Assembly (NCBI RefSeq): GCF_030908625.1
Contig: NZ_CP133133.1
Coordinates: 1,364,001 to 1,428,000 of the forward strand
Direction of reading: 5' to 3'
Length of the DNA: 64,000 bases
From: Paludicola sp. MB14-C6
GTDB taxonomy: Bacteria; Bacillota; Clostridia; Oscillospirales; Ruminococcaceae
A program made the translations under genes and the position numbers. Position 1 is the first letter of the stretch; each line of letters opens with the position of its first letter. Under the pieces are notes generated by a model. The model made no database searches. It was not told the origin of the DNA and was given only the letters and a program-made list of their open reading frames with translations. Of the stretch, positions 34,482 to 44,890 are shown one piece after another.

Positions 34482-34910
34482 ATGTCAACTACTATGGCAA
34501 ATGCACAAACAATTAGCCGTAAATGGTATATACTAGATGCAACTGACGTATCACTTGGTCGTGTAGCTGTAAAAGCTGCTCATATCCTTCGTGGTAAACA
34601 CAAACCTGAGTTTACTCCTCACGTTGATTGTGGTGATCATGTTGTTATTATCAATGCTGCAAAAGCAGTTTTGACTGGTAAAAAACTAGAGCAAAAAAAA
34701 TACTACCATCACACTGGCTGGATTGGTAACATGAAAGAAGTAAAATATTCTGATTTAATGCAAACTAACCCAGAAAAAGCTATGATGCTTGCAGTTAAAG
34801 GTATGCTTCCTGATACTGTTCTAGGAAGAAATCAACTACGTCGTTTAAGAGTTTACAAAGCTGCTGAACACGAAAACGCTGCTCAAAAACCTGAAGTTTA
34901 TCCTCTATAA
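34482..34910 (+). CDS. rplM: Ribosomal protein L13
   Basis: 142 residues from the ATG at 34482 (TTGGAGGT upstream). Family text such as WYILDATDVSLGRVAVKAAHILRG, DHVVIINAAKAV and MLPDTVLGR is clear. 50S subunit assembly protein. It is co-transcribed with rpsI, the standard pair in Firmicutes. Confidence 0.97.
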   Translation: MSTTMANAQTISRKWYILDATDVSLGRVAVKAAHILRGKHKPEFTPHVDCGDHVVIINAAKAVLTGKKLEQKKYYHHTGWIGNMKEVKYSDLMQTNPEKAMMLAVKGMLPDTVLGRNQLRRLRVYKAAEHENAAQKPEVYPL

Positions 34911-34966
34911 TCTTGGATAACAACGACAAATCGATTAAAATTTAGTAAAATTAGGAGGCAATTTAG

Positions 34967-35365
34967 ATGTACGAATCACGCCCATATTTTTATGGAACAG
35001 GCAGAAGAAAAAGCTCTGTTGCAAGAGTTAGAGTATATGCTGGTAGCGGCAAGATTACAATCAATGGCAGAAACATTGATGATTTCTTTGGCCTAGAAAC
35101 TTTAAAACTAATCGTTAACCAACCACTAGAATTAACTAACACAGTTGGTAAATTTGATATTGAATGTAACGTTAACGGCGGTGGCGTTACTGGTCAAGCT
35201 GGTGCAATCAGACACGGTTTATCTCGTGCTTTATTGCAATTTGATGCTGAGCTACGTCCAGAATTGAAAAAAGCTGGATTCCTAACTCGTGACCCAAGAA
35301 TGAAAGAGCGTAAAAAATACGGTCTTAAAGCTGCTCGTAGAGCTCCACAGTTCTCAAAAAGATAG
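34967..35365 (+). CDS. rpsI: Ribosomal protein S9
   Basis: 132 residues with TTAGGAGG upstream. The start [16 protein letters not shown] and the end [25 protein letters not shown] are diagnostic. The basic C-terminal tail reaches the tRNA anticodon region of the P site in the 30S subunit. Confidence 0.97.
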   Translation: MYESRPYFYGTGRRKSSVARVRVYAGSGKITINGRNIDDFFGLETLKLIVNQPLELTNTVGKFDIECNVNGGGVTGQAGAIRHGLSRALLQFDAELRPELKKAGFLTRDPRMKERKKYGLKAARRAPQFSKR

Positions 35366-35387
35366 TTTGCGGTTTACCGCTTATTTC

Positions 35388-35425
35388 AAAAGCCATTGGC
35401 GTTATGCCAATGGCTTTTGGTTTGT
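35388..35425 (+). terminator. rplM-rpsI terminator
   Basis: AAAAGCCATTGGC pairs with GCCAATGGCTTTT, then T residues. Confidence 0.88.
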
Positions 35426-35478
35426 TACATAAAAACGCAGCATTTCATATGAAATTCATAATAAATGCTGCTTAAAAT

Positions 35479-35886
35479 TTATTGTAATTCCTTCAAGAAA
35501 TAAGGATTCTCCATAATTTCTTTTGCAAAAGCAAAACCGATTACTGCAAATGCGATACCACAAATGATTCCGATAGCAGATAAAACAATTCCGACAATCG
35601 CCATTGTTTTACCACTGGTTTTCATTCCCAGCACACCTAGAATAATACCAATAATTGCTGCAGGTATAGCAAGATACCATGCACAACTAAACACAATTGA
35701 ACAAATTCCTAATACCAAAGCGGCAATTGCCATGCCCTTCTTCTCTTTTGGTTGTTGATATTGTGGTTGGAATGGTGGTTGTTGGTATTGCGGCGGAACA
35801 TACGGTTGCTGTGGTTGAGATGGTGCAGCTGGTTGTTCAGGCTGCTGATTGCTTAAATCTGGTGTTTGGTTTTCAAACTCATTCAT
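35479..35886 (-). CDS. DUF4190 membrane protein with Pro/Gln-rich N-terminus
   Basis: 135 residues. The first ~45 residues are Pro/Gln repeats (YQQPPFQPQYQQP). Then KKGMAIAALVLGICSIVFSCAWYLAIPAAIIGIILGVLGM and a second hydrophobic part form the DUF4190 pattern. Function unknown. It is next to two TM2 proteins with similar low-complexity N-termini. Confidence 0.75.
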   Translation of the reverse strand: MNEFENQTPDLSNQQPEQPAAPSQPQQPYVPPQYQQPPFQPQYQQPKEKKGMAIAALVLGICSIVFSCAWYLAIPAAIIGIILGVLGMKTSGKTMAIVGIVLSAIGIICGIAFAVIGFAFAKEIMENPYFLKELQ

Positions 35887-35973
35887 TGTCTAATCTCCTT
35901 CTGTTGCTTCATTTGATAACGGAACGCCGTTTCTGATAGTCCAAATATCAACTATCTACATACTGTTTCTCTT

Positions 35974-36396
35974 TTAGTTAGAAAGCGGAACACCATTTGC
36001 ATCAACCGGATTTTGATTTGTTAAAATCAAAATACCTTCAATTAAACCCCAAATAGAAGTAATTGCTACTCCAAATCCACAAGTTAATACTGTAATTAGC
36101 AATTGTGCTACCGCTTTTCCTGTAAATCCTAAGTAAAAATTATGCACACCAAAATAGCCAAGAAAAATCCCTAGTAATCCCGCCGCAATTTTACTTTTTT
36201 GATTGTAGCCCATAGGCGGTTGAGGAGGTATTGGTTGTTGAAACGGTGGTTGTTGATAGTTTGGTTGTTGGTACTGTGATTGTTGATAATTCGGTTGTTC
36301 ATATTGTTGATTTGGTTGTGCATTGGTATATGGTTGTTGATTCTGCGCTTGATTGTTTTGGTCAAAGTTTGGTCCCATGTTTTGGTTTTCGTCCAT
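35974..36396 (-). CDS. TM2-domain protein with Pro/Gln/Asn-rich N-terminus
   Basis: 140 residues. Low-complexity N-terminus (NYQQSQYQQPNYQQP) to about residue 65, then the TM2 domain: KSKIAAGLLGIFLGYFGVHNFYLGFTGKAVAQLLITVL and a second helix. TM2 proteins have two membrane helices with a DRF-like turn, here GVHNFYLG; function unknown. Paralogue of the next gene. Confidence 0.8.
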   Translation of the reverse strand: MDENQNMGPNFDQNNQAQNQQPYTNAQPNQQYEQPNYQQSQYQQPNYQQPPFQQPIPPQPPMGYNQKSKIAAGLLGIFLGYFGVHNFYLGFTGKAVAQLLITVLTCGFGVAITSIWGLIEGILILTNQNPVDANGVPLSN

Positions 36397-36434
36397 GTTT
36401 ATTCCCCTTTAAAATTATTATAATTAAATTAACT

Positions 36435-36908
36435 CTAGTTGGATAGCGGAACACCGTTTGCATCAACTGAATAATTACTAGTAAGAATAATAATACCTTC
36501 AATTAAGCCCCAAATATAAGAAATTGCATATCCAACACCACACGTTAACACCGTAATTAATAATTGCGCAACCGCTTTCCCTGTAAATCCCAAATAAAAA
36601 TTATGCACACCGAAACAACCAAGGAAAATTCCTAGTAAACCAGCGGCAATTTTGCTTTTTTGATTGTAACCATATGGTACTTGCGGGTTAAAAGGCTGTT
36701 GAAACGGCGGTTGTTGATATTGCTGATAGTTTGGTTGTTGAAATGGTGGTTGCTGGTATTGTTGATAATTAGATTGTTGAAATGGTGGTTGCTGATAATT
36801 TGATTGTGTCTGTTGGTTTGGCTGCGCATTGGTATATGCTTGTTGCCCTTGATTAGGGGTTGGATTCTCTTCACCAAAGTTTGAATCCATATGTTGATTT
36901 TCATCCAT
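36435..36908 (-). CDS. TM2-domain protein with Pro/Gln/Asn-rich N-terminus, paralogue
   Basis: 157 residues from the ATG at 36908 (AAAGGGGA upstream). It has the same architecture as the gene at 35974, with more PPFQQ repeats, and its TM2 domain is almost identical (GLLGIFLGCFGVHNFYLGF). Tandem duplication with expansion of the repeat part is likely. Confidence 0.8.
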   Translation of the reverse strand: MDENQHMDSNFGEENPTPNQGQQAYTNAQPNQQTQSNYQQPPFQQSNYQQYQQPPFQQPNYQQYQQPPFQQPFNPQVPYGYNQKSKIAAGLLGIFLGCFGVHNFYLGFTGKAVAQLLITVLTCGVGYAISYIWGLIEGIIILTSNYSVDANGVPLSN

Positions 36909-37034
36909 ATTAAGTTCCCCTTTACAAATAGAGTTTTTTTTCATATTATAATAGTATACTATTTTTTACAGATTTACAAGTATATCATGTGATTAATTTA
37001 TGAAATTTAAAAATGATACAGAAGGATATTTGAT

Positions 37035-37397
37035 ATGAAATCTCAACTAAAAAAGCTGTTTGTCTTGTCTATTATATATGGTTGTATCGCCATTTTTATT
37101 CTTGTTTATGCAATTCTTATCAAACACGGCTATGGCATAGCCTGTCTTTTTCAAAAATACTTTGGAATTTCCTGTTTGTCTTGCGGTGCAACACGTGCCT
37201 TCTTTTCATTATTGCATTTTGATTTAATATCAGCAATCGCTTACAATGCAGTTTTTGCTTTGGTCATTTATCCGTTTACTGCTCTCTTGATTTTACAAGA
37301 TTATATTGTTACAATAGTAAATGTTGTTTGCAAGAAGCGATACCAAAGTCTCGCTTCTTTTATATGGTCTTGTATGCAAAAAGAAACGGAGCGATAA
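37035..37397 (+). CDS. DUF2752 membrane protein
   Basis: 120 residues with three hydrophobic segments. The signature GISCLSCGATRAFFSLLHFD is that of DUF2752 (CxxCGxTR). Function unknown. A small membrane protein gene follows 1 bp later. Confidence 0.78.
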   Translation: MKSQLKKLFVLSIIYGCIAIFILVYAILIKHGYGIACLFQKYFGISCLSCGATRAFFSLLHFDLISAIAYNAVFALVIYPFTALLILQDYIVTIVNVVCKKRYQSLASFIWSCMQKETER

Positions 37398-37398
37398 T

Positions 37399-37572
37399 AT
37401 GAGTTGGATTTTTCCCGTTATTTGTTTTTATGTCAGTATCATTATCTTATTGCTCGCATATTTTCAAAAGAAAAAACCATACTATAAAAAGCTTCTCATA
37501 ATTTCACTAATCATTAGTATATTTGGATTTATTTTATTTTTCATTTGGGGAATTGCAAGAAATTTTGTTTAA
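37399..37572 (+). CDS. Small membrane protein
   Basis: 57 residues from the ATG at 37399 (GGAGCG upstream), two hydrophobic helices separated by a basic loop (QKKKPYYKK). Start lies 1 bp after the DUF2752 stop, so the two are probably translated together. Function unknown. Confidence 0.6.
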   Translation: MSWIFPVICFYVSIIILLLAYFQKKKPYYKKLLIISLIISIFGFILFFIWGIARNFV

Positions 37573-37680
37573 ACAATACGCCAAATATGACGCAAGATTT
37601 TCTTGAACTTGCATTATTAACTAATTTTAGCCCACTTCTTCGCTTGATATTATGAATAATGAAGAAACAAAAAATTACGC

Positions 37681-37709
37681 TTGCAATTATAATCCTTTTT
37701 GTATATAAT
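37681..37709 (+). promoter_or_regulatory. gdhA promoter
   Basis: TTGCAA (37681-37686), 17-bp spacer, TATAAT (37704-37709). Confidence 0.75.
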
Positions 37710-37747
37710 ATTAGCATGAGAAAAATTAAGAAAAGAACAACTTATAA

Positions 37748-39112
<1,365 letters not shown>

Positions 39113-39126
39113 ATTATAATTAAACT

Positions 39127-39164
39127 AAAAATCCGACTCAACTTGATATTGAGTCGGATTTTTT
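39127..39164 (+). terminator. gdhA terminator
   Basis: AAATCCGACTCAA pairs with TTGAGTCGGATTT, followed by Ts. From 39165 to 39332 nothing further is recognised. Confidence 0.85.
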
Positions 39165-39332
39165 ATTTTTAATATTCTTTTACTACGTTTAAGTCATCCA
39201 TTGCATTCCTACAAATCAAGACAAAACCAATCAAAGCTTACCCCTATTGTAATTATAAAGCGAGTCTATTCAAAATAATTACCCATTTATTTCTACTTAA
39301 AGTATATCATTTTTACACTAAAATGCATTACC

Positions 39333-40100
39333 TCATTGATTCATATCAGCAATAAAATCATTGGGTTTAATCGTCATTTGTACCCAAGATGGTAAAAAAC
39401 CGCTCCTAATTGCATTTCTTACGGATTTAATATTTGACCATGCACAGCAATAAAACGGAACAATTCCTCTTTTCATAATTTCATGTGCAAGCTGATTTGT
39501 TATGGAAGAAGCAACTCCTTGTTTTCTATAATCCGGCAATACGTCAATACCTATTTGCCACATCGCATTACAGTCAGCAGAACATCCTGCCAGTCCAATC
39601 AGTTTGCCGTTGTGAAACGCTCCTACTCCTAATTTATCTAACTGTTTACGTTCTTTACACAAAGCGTTGCTCCATTGGGGTATATATAAGTTTTCAAAAT
39701 CATTTTCATATAATACTCTTGTTTCAAACTTACACTTCAGCGTTGGAAAATGATCTACATTCGGTAAAAAATACTCAGCCATAAAACAAATATTTGCGTT
39801 ATAAGGTTTTATTTTATCAATAAGCCAGTGCAAATTTGGTGTTTCAAAACAATGTTCTATTGAAAATTTGTTGATATATTCTGTTGCTATATCTCTAAAC
39901 TCTTCTGAAACAGAAGCAACAATATTATTTCCGTATGACGTAAAGTCACATAGAAAAGGGAGTTTCAAATATTTACGAGCATTGGGGTTTTCTTTTGATA
40001 ATACAACTTTATTTTTACAGCTAATAAAATCATCTGCAAAACAGTTACTATCAATAGCAGATTGCTTTAAAGCAATTGACATTACATCTTTATTGGTCAT
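39333..40100 (-). CDS. GNAT family acetyltransferase
   Basis: 255 residues. The N-terminal half is a family-specific region; the C-terminal GNAT fold shows GVGAFHNGKLIGLAGCSADCN, then IGIDVLPDYRKQGVASSITNQLAHEI (acetyl-CoA loop) and SNIKSVRNAIRSGFLPSW. Substrate unknown. Confidence 0.78.
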   Translation of the reverse strand: MTNKDVMSIALKQSAIDSNCFADDFISCKNKVVLSKENPNARKYLKLPFLCDFTSYGNNIVASVSEEFRDIATEYINKFSIEHCFETPNLHWLIDKIKPYNANICFMAEYFLPNVDHFPTLKCKFETRVLYENDFENLYIPQWSNALCKERKQLDKLGVGAFHNGKLIGLAGCSADCNAMWQIGIDVLPDYRKQGVASSITNQLAHEIMKRGIVPFYCCAWSNIKSVRNAIRSGFLPSWVQMTIKPNDFIADMNQ

Positions 40101-40205
40101 AATACTTCACACCCTTACTTTCGGCAAAACATCCTAACTATCATTACATTTATTGGCTAATCAAAGTATACAATAATACCTTTTTAAATACAATATAGAC
40201 ATACT

Positions 40206-40240
40206 ATGCACCCCAAAAGTTTCTATCTTTTGGGGTGCAT
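40206..40240. terminator. Bidirectional hairpin
   Basis: ATGCACCCCAAAAG pairs perfectly with CTTTTGGGGTGCAT. Confidence 0.7.
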
Positions 40241-40269
40241 TTTGAAAAAACCAGTCGGATTTTTTGCTA

Positions 40270-41013
40270 TTAAATGATTTCCCCACTTTTTAAATAAAGG
40301 CTATCATCCTTTTTTACCTCAAAGATGTATTTTACTGTGTTCGGTAAAAATTCTTTCTCTGACGAATCCCGCACATGCGTTGGATACATCTTAGCTACAA
40401 CTGTTACTATATTTTGTTTTTGGTTAATTGATTGAATATCACTTGGATTACCTTGTGAAGAAAATGGTGCTTTGTTAATTTCATTCTTTTTTTCTTCCAG
40501 CCATTGAGGTGCTTTTTCTATCCCGAAATCACCTTTTAATATCGTTAGAATTTGATTGTAGTTTAGTTGTGCTTTCTGTTCTTTATCTAGCAATACGTCA
40601 AAATAATATTTACTTCGAAAACCTAAATACGTAGGAAAATCAGACATAGCTATATCATCAATGCTCTTGAAATTGCAAATAATATGAGCCTCGCTAAATG
40701 AGTCCAAAACTTTATTAATAAATAGCAATTGACGGTTTGTTAACTGATTGACACCGTTATAATGTACTTCTCCATCATATTCTTCTTTTTTAATTTTTGT
40801 AAATTGTTCTTCCATTTTAGAATAACTTGATTCATTGGAAGTGTTTCGCTGTGAAGAATCCATTTTAGACGAATTATCCATTGTTTCAGAAACAGATGAT
40901 ATAAGATTATTTGGTCCACTTTCAACCTTATAATTGCTATTTGTAGAACAACTACACAATGAAAACACCAAAAGAATGATAATGCCACTCAAAATTATAC
41001 TTTTCTTTGACAA
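40270..41013 (-). CDS. Lipoprotein of unknown function
   Basis: 247 residues. Signal with lipobox LCSC after a hydrophobic stretch (IILSGIIILLVFSLCSC). A Ser/Asn-rich linker follows to about residue 65, then a soluble domain with no recognised motif. Anchored outside the membrane. Confidence 0.65.
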   Translation of the reverse strand: MSKKSIILSGIIILLVFSLCSCSTNSNYKVESGPNNLISSVSETMDNSSKMDSSQRNTSNESSYSKMEEQFTKIKKEEYDGEVHYNGVNQLTNRQLLFINKVLDSFSEAHIICNFKSIDDIAMSDFPTYLGFRSKYYFDVLLDKEQKAQLNYNQILTILKGDFGIEKAPQWLEEKKNEINKAPFSSQGNPSDIQSINQKQNIVTVVAKMYPTHVRDSSEKEFLPNTVKYIFEVKKDDSLYLKSGEII

Positions 41014-41069
41014 AGTAAAAACCGCCTTTCTTATTTATATTATAATATGTACTTGCTTACTAACTATAA

Positions 41070-41459
41070 TTATGTTTGATTTATCTTATTTGTTTCCCAT
41101 ACTACTCGATTACTTCTTCCATCTGTTAAAATAATTTTTTTCAGGCTTGGATACTCATTGGGAATGGGAAGGCAAGAAGATGTTGACCTATCAACTTTAG
41201 CGAAAAGAGGAAGCCCTCCTTTAAATTCGATATACAGTATTCCATCCACGTACATAGTTATATATGATCTATAATGATATATCGCATGGATATTGTATGC
41301 AGTCACTATGATTTCTTTTTCTCCTACTTCTGCAGTTGCCTCTGTTAATTCTGTTGGTGTACACACAATTTCAAATAAAGAATAATATATACTCCCTAAA
41401 ACAATACTAATTATTACAAGTATAATCGCTAACTTTACAATAAATTTCAATGTAGTCAC
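41070..41459 (-). CDS. Membrane-anchored hypothetical protein
   Basis: 129 residues. One N-terminal membrane helix (FIVKLAIILVIISIVLGSIYYSLF), then an extracytoplasmic domain with beta-like text (VGEKEIIVTAYNIHAIYHYRSYITMYVDGILY). Not recognised. Confidence 0.55.
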   Translation of the reverse strand: MTTLKFIVKLAIILVIISIVLGSIYYSLFEIVCTPTELTEATAEVGEKEIIVTAYNIHAIYHYRSYITMYVDGILYIEFKGGLPLFAKVDRSTSSCLPIPNEYPSLKKIILTDGRSNRVVWETNKINQT

Positions 41460-41525
41460 TTCTTTTCAATAAATTCCTTTACTTTATTGAAACATACAAG
41501 GACACAAATGTCAAATATTTCATAA

Positions 41526-41557
41526 TAAAAAGCTGTCATTTTTAATGACAGCTTTTT
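41526..41557 (-). terminator. spoVA operon terminator
   Basis: AAAAAGCTGTCAT pairs with ATGACAGCTTTTT, directly after the spoVAE stop. Confidence 0.85.
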
Positions 41558-41558
41558 A

Positions 41559-41927
41559 TTATGATTTATCTTTTGGTTTTGAAACTAACGCAACCATAAA
41601 TGCACAAACAATTGCGGCAGTTATTCCAGCAGAAGTAGCGGTTAATCCACCTGTAATTACGCCTAATAATCCCTGCTCATGTACCGCTTTTTTTACTCCA
41701 ACAGCTAATGCATATCCAAATCCAGTTAACGGAACTGTCGCACCGGCACCGCCAAATTTAACAATAGGCTCATATACTCCAAGCCCACCTAATATCACAC
41801 CAATTACTACATATGCAACTAAAATCCTCGCCGGCGTCAATTTAGTATAATCAATCAGCACTTGTCCTATGGCACATAATGCTCCCCCAACAACAAATGC
41901 CTTTAAACAATTTAACAATATCTCCAT
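41559..41927 (-). CDS. spoVAE: Stage V sporulation protein AE
   Basis: 122 residues, four to five membrane helices with the motif GFGYALAVGVKKAVHEQGLLGVITGGLTATSAGI. Together with SpoVAC and SpoVAD it forms the channel that moves dipicolinic acid into and out of the spore. Last gene of the operon. Confidence 0.93.
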   Translation of the reverse strand: MEILLNCLKAFVVGGALCAIGQVLIDYTKLTPARILVAYVVIGVILGGLGVYEPIVKFGGAGATVPLTGFGYALAVGVKKAVHEQGLLGVITGGLTATSAGITAAIVCAFMVALVSKPKDKS

Positions 41928-41943
41928 CTTTTATACTCCTATC

Positions 41944-42963
41944 CTACTCCCATTTTTGATTTCCGATATGCACAAGATGGGCAATAGACGGGATCGACTC
42001 GCCTTGCTGCATGCTAGTAGGTGACATCAATGCACCTGTTGCAACAAATAATATATCTTTTAATACGCCTTCTTGTACTCTCTTTAAGATATAGGAACAT
42101 AAAACAGATGCACTGCATCCGCAGCCGGATCCGCCTGCATGAACATCTTGTTCTTCTATATTAAAAATCAACTTTCCACAATCATTATGATTGGATGAAA
42201 TATCTATTTCATCTCTCTTCAATAATTCTACTAATAATTTAGAACCAACCAATCCTAAATCACCCGTTAGTATTAAATCATAATCTGATGGCTTTGTGTT
42301 GGTATCGGTTAGATATTGCTTAATGGTATATTCAGCTGCGGGCGCCATTGCAGCTCCCATATTGTTAATATCTTTGATACCTAAATCTTGAATTTTGCCA
42401 GTGGTAACTCCTTTAATATATGGTGGTTGATCGCATTGACTGACAACTGCACATCCTGAGCCTGTTACCGTCCACTGCGCTGTTGGCGTTCGTTGTCCTC
42501 CATATTCCAATGGAAATCGGAATTGACGCTCTGCAGAACAAAAATGAGACGATGTCACTGCAACCGCATTTTCAACTAACTTGTTATCTGCAAATATTGC
42601 AGCTAAGCCTAATCCTTCTGCCATGGTAGAGCATGCACCATATAAACCATACATTGGTATATTGAGTTCACGCAATCCAAAGCTTGTACCAATACATTGA
42701 TTCAATAAATCTCCGGCAAACAATAAATCAATATCGGAAGGTGCTAATTTTGCTTTATTCAGTGCACTATTTACTGCATCCTTTTGTAAACGACTTTCTG
42801 CTTTCTCCCAAGTTTTTTCGCCTAATGTTGTATCATCATGTACCATATCAAAATGCTGTGCTAATGGACCTTCCCCTTCTTTTTTCCCCACCACAGCCGC
42901 AAACGCCTTTATGCTTGGACAAGTTGTCAGTTTAAATGTATTGTGTGAAAGTTTAACTGACAT
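41944..42963 (-). CDS. spoVAD: Stage V sporulation protein AD
   Basis: 339 residues, thiolase-like fold: LAQHFDMVHDDTTLGEKTWEKAE, PMYGLYGACSTMAEGLGLAA and AGGSGCGCSASVL are conserved. SpoVAD binds dipicolinic acid on the spore inner membrane. Located between spoVAC and spoVAE as in other spore formers. Confidence 0.95.
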   Translation of the reverse strand: MSVKLSHNTFKLTTCPSIKAFAAVVGKKEGEGPLAQHFDMVHDDTTLGEKTWEKAESRLQKDAVNSALNKAKLAPSDIDLLFAGDLLNQCIGTSFGLRELNIPMYGLYGACSTMAEGLGLAAIFADNKLVENAVAVTSSHFCSAERQFRFPLEYGGQRTPTAQWTVTGSGCAVVSQCDQPPYIKGVTTGKIQDLGIKDINNMGAAMAPAAEYTIKQYLTDTNTKPSDYDLILTGDLGLVGSKLLVELLKRDEIDISSNHNDCGKLIFNIEEQDVHAGGSGCGCSASVLCSYILKRVQEGVLKDILFVATGALMSPTSMQQGESIPSIAHLVHIGNQKWE

Positions 42964-43002
42964 AACAACGCTCCTTGACTTTCTTTTTCCGTCTTTCTTA
43001 AA

Positions 43003-43446
43003 TTATAGTTTAAATAGAAACACTATGACTCCATATAAAACAGAGGCAAGTGTACCATATACAATGACAGGACCCGCAATAACAAATAATTTTGCACCAA
43101 GACCTAATATATATCCTTCTGATTTAAACTCTAATGCCGGCGAAACTACGGCATTTGCAAAACCCGTAATTGGTACTAATGTACCTGCTCCTGCAATTCT
43201 TGCAATATCATCATACACATTGATTCCTGTTAATATTGCAGACATCAATACTAATGAAATGGATGCCAACGTACTCGTAATATCTTTAGAAGCACCTAAA
43301 TATTTATATATTTCCATTAACAGCTGCCCCACAACACAAATGGCTCCTCCAATTAAAAAAGCGAAAGGTATATTTTTATAACTTTTACTGTTTGGAGAAG
43401 CTTTTTTTACGATATCATTATATTCCATTGATGTTACTTGATTCAT
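43003..43446 (-). CDS. spoVAC: Stage V sporulation protein AC
   Basis: 147 residues from the ATG at 43446 (GAGAGGG upstream). Membrane helices with NIPFAFLIGGAICVVGQL and GSGTLVPITGFAN-type text (GAGTLVPITGFANAVVSPALEFKSEG). Mechanosensitive part of the dipicolinate channel. First gene of the three-gene operon, which would be forespore-expressed. Confidence 0.93.
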   Translation of the reverse strand: MNQVTSMEYNDIVKKASPNSKSYKNIPFAFLIGGAICVVGQLLMEIYKYLGASKDITSTLASISLVLMSAILTGINVYDDIARIAGAGTLVPITGFANAVVSPALEFKSEGYILGLGAKLFVIAGPVIVYGTLASVLYGVIVFLFKL

Positions 43447-43645
43447 ATAAAATCCCTCTCTTTTTTCCTTTAGTATAAGCAATCCCAATTAAAATATTCT
43501 ATTGCAAACGTTTTTAAACCATTACACATATAATGTAGAGAATCCATTTATATTGATTAAATTTCTGAATAAGTTGCACGTTTCCATGCAACTTTACATA
43601 TGTTTCACGTTATTATTGAGGGGACATATGGAAAGGAGGAGGTTT

Positions 43646-44101
43646 ATGGACTCTATATGCACATTAATTAAAGTTTGCTTGGTTTCTGTTGCAACCTTTA
43701 TTTCTGTAAAACTTGGAATTTTAGGTCCATTGCTCTTATTTTTACTCATTGCAATAATTGTTGACTATATTTCGGGTATGGTTGCAGCATCAGTACAAGG
43801 CAAATTAAATTCAAAAAAGGGTATCAAAGGTATTTTAAAAAAATTAGGCTATGTTTTTGCCGTTATTGTTGCGTTAATTGCTGATGAACTCATTATCGTC
43901 ATTACTGCTAAGTTTGGCGTACAGCTTGCAGCTACTGCCACTTGTGGGTTATTAACAACAATTTGGCTTACACTGAATGAGTTGCTATCCATTCTCGAAA
44001 ATATTGGTCGCATGGGCGTTCCATTGCCTAAAAAATTAAAACAAGTAATTGAGTTATTAAAAGATACAGTAGACGACGAAAAAACAGATCCTGAAAAATA
44101 A
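43646..44101 (+). CDS. Phage-type holin family protein
   Basis: 151 residues from the ATG at 43646, behind AAAGGAGGAGG. Three hydrophobic segments and the family signature LLFLLIAIIVDYISGMVAA...LNSKKGIKGILKKLGYVFAV, as in the Bacteriophage_holin_4 (TcdE-like) family. It could let the signal-less amidase encoded 27 bp downstream cross the membrane. No other phage gene is nearby, and the spoVA operon diverges from it. Confidence 0.82.
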   Translation: MDSICTLIKVCLVSVATFISVKLGILGPLLLFLLIAIIVDYISGMVAASVQGKLNSKKGIKGILKKLGYVFAVIVALIADELIIVITAKFGVQLAATATCGLLTTIWLTLNELLSILENIGRMGVPLPKKLKQVIELLKDTVDDEKTDPEK

Positions 44102-44128
44102 ATTTCTTGATAAGAAAAGAGGTTATTG

Positions 44129-44803
44129 ATGAGTACAATTATTTGTATTGATGCGGGCCATGGTGGTAGGGACAGCGGCGCTGTCAAAGAAAATCGTTAC
44201 GAAAAAGACGACAATCTGCGATTTGCACTTGCCGTTGGAAAAGTTTTGTTAATTCAAGGTTTTCAAGTAATTTATACAAGAACAACAGATAAGGTAGTTT
44301 CATTACAAGAACGCAGTAATTTTGCAAACAAAAGTAATGCTGATTTTTATCTATCCTTACACCGAAATTCCTACATTACTTCTACCGCTTGTGGAATTGA
44401 AAACTGGATTTACCAGTATACCGATCAACAAACAGAACGTTTTGCAACCTGTATTTACGACGAGATTATCAAAGTAAATTCACAAGCAAATCGTGGAGTA
44501 AAACGAGGAAACTACCATGTTTTGCGCGAAACCAATATGCCTGCTTGTTTGTTGGAACTAGGATTTATTTCAAACAATAAAGATAATTTATTATTTGATA
44601 CTTTATTAAAACAATACGCTGTTGCCGTTGTAAAAGGAATCTGTAGGTATCTCAACATTCCTTATCAAGATTCAAGTAATTCCAAACCGGATAATCCAGA
44701 AATTTTATACCGTGTTCAAGTAGGTGCATTTTCGATAAAAGAAAATGCTGAAACACTTGTTTCAGAATTAAAAGAAAAAGGCTATTCTGCTTATATTGTA
44801 TAA
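44129..44803 (+). CDS. N-acetylmuramoyl-L-alanine amidase (Amidase_3) with SPOR domain
   Basis: 224 residues from the ATG at 44129. The catalytic domain begins at once with IICIDAGHGGRDSGAV (zinc His), followed by Glu in the ENRYEKDDN region, LSLHRNS (second His) and CLLELGFISN (catalytic Glu). The C-terminal ~40 residues (YRVQVGAFSIKENAETLVSELKEKGYSAYIV) are a SPOR-like peptidoglycan-binding repeat. There is no signal peptide, so export may depend on the holin-type neighbour. Confidence 0.88.
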   Translation: MSTIICIDAGHGGRDSGAVKENRYEKDDNLRFALAVGKVLLIQGFQVIYTRTTDKVVSLQERSNFANKSNADFYLSLHRNSYITSTACGIENWIYQYTDQQTERFATCIYDEIIKVNSQANRGVKRGNYHVLRETNMPACLLELGFISNNKDNLLFDTLLKQYAVAVVKGICRYLNIPYQDSSNSKPDNPEILYRVQVGAFSIKENAETLVSELKEKGYSAYIV

Positions 44804-44805
44804 AA

Positions 44806-44834
44806 AAAAGTCGCCTTAAGCGACTTCTTTTTTC
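44806..44834 (+). terminator. Terminator of the holin-amidase operon
   Basis: AAAAGTCGC pairs with GCGACTT, then Ts. Confidence 0.85.
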
Positions 44835-44853
44835 ATTCATTTTCTCCCTTATT

Positions 44854-44882
44854 AAAAAAAGCAAGCCAGAGCTTGCTTTTTT
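44854..44882 (-). terminator. ilvE terminator
   Basis: AAAAAAAGCAAGC pairs with GCTTGCTTTTTT; it lies 9 bp after the ilvE stop. Confidence 0.85.
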
Positions 44883-44890
44883 ATATTTAA

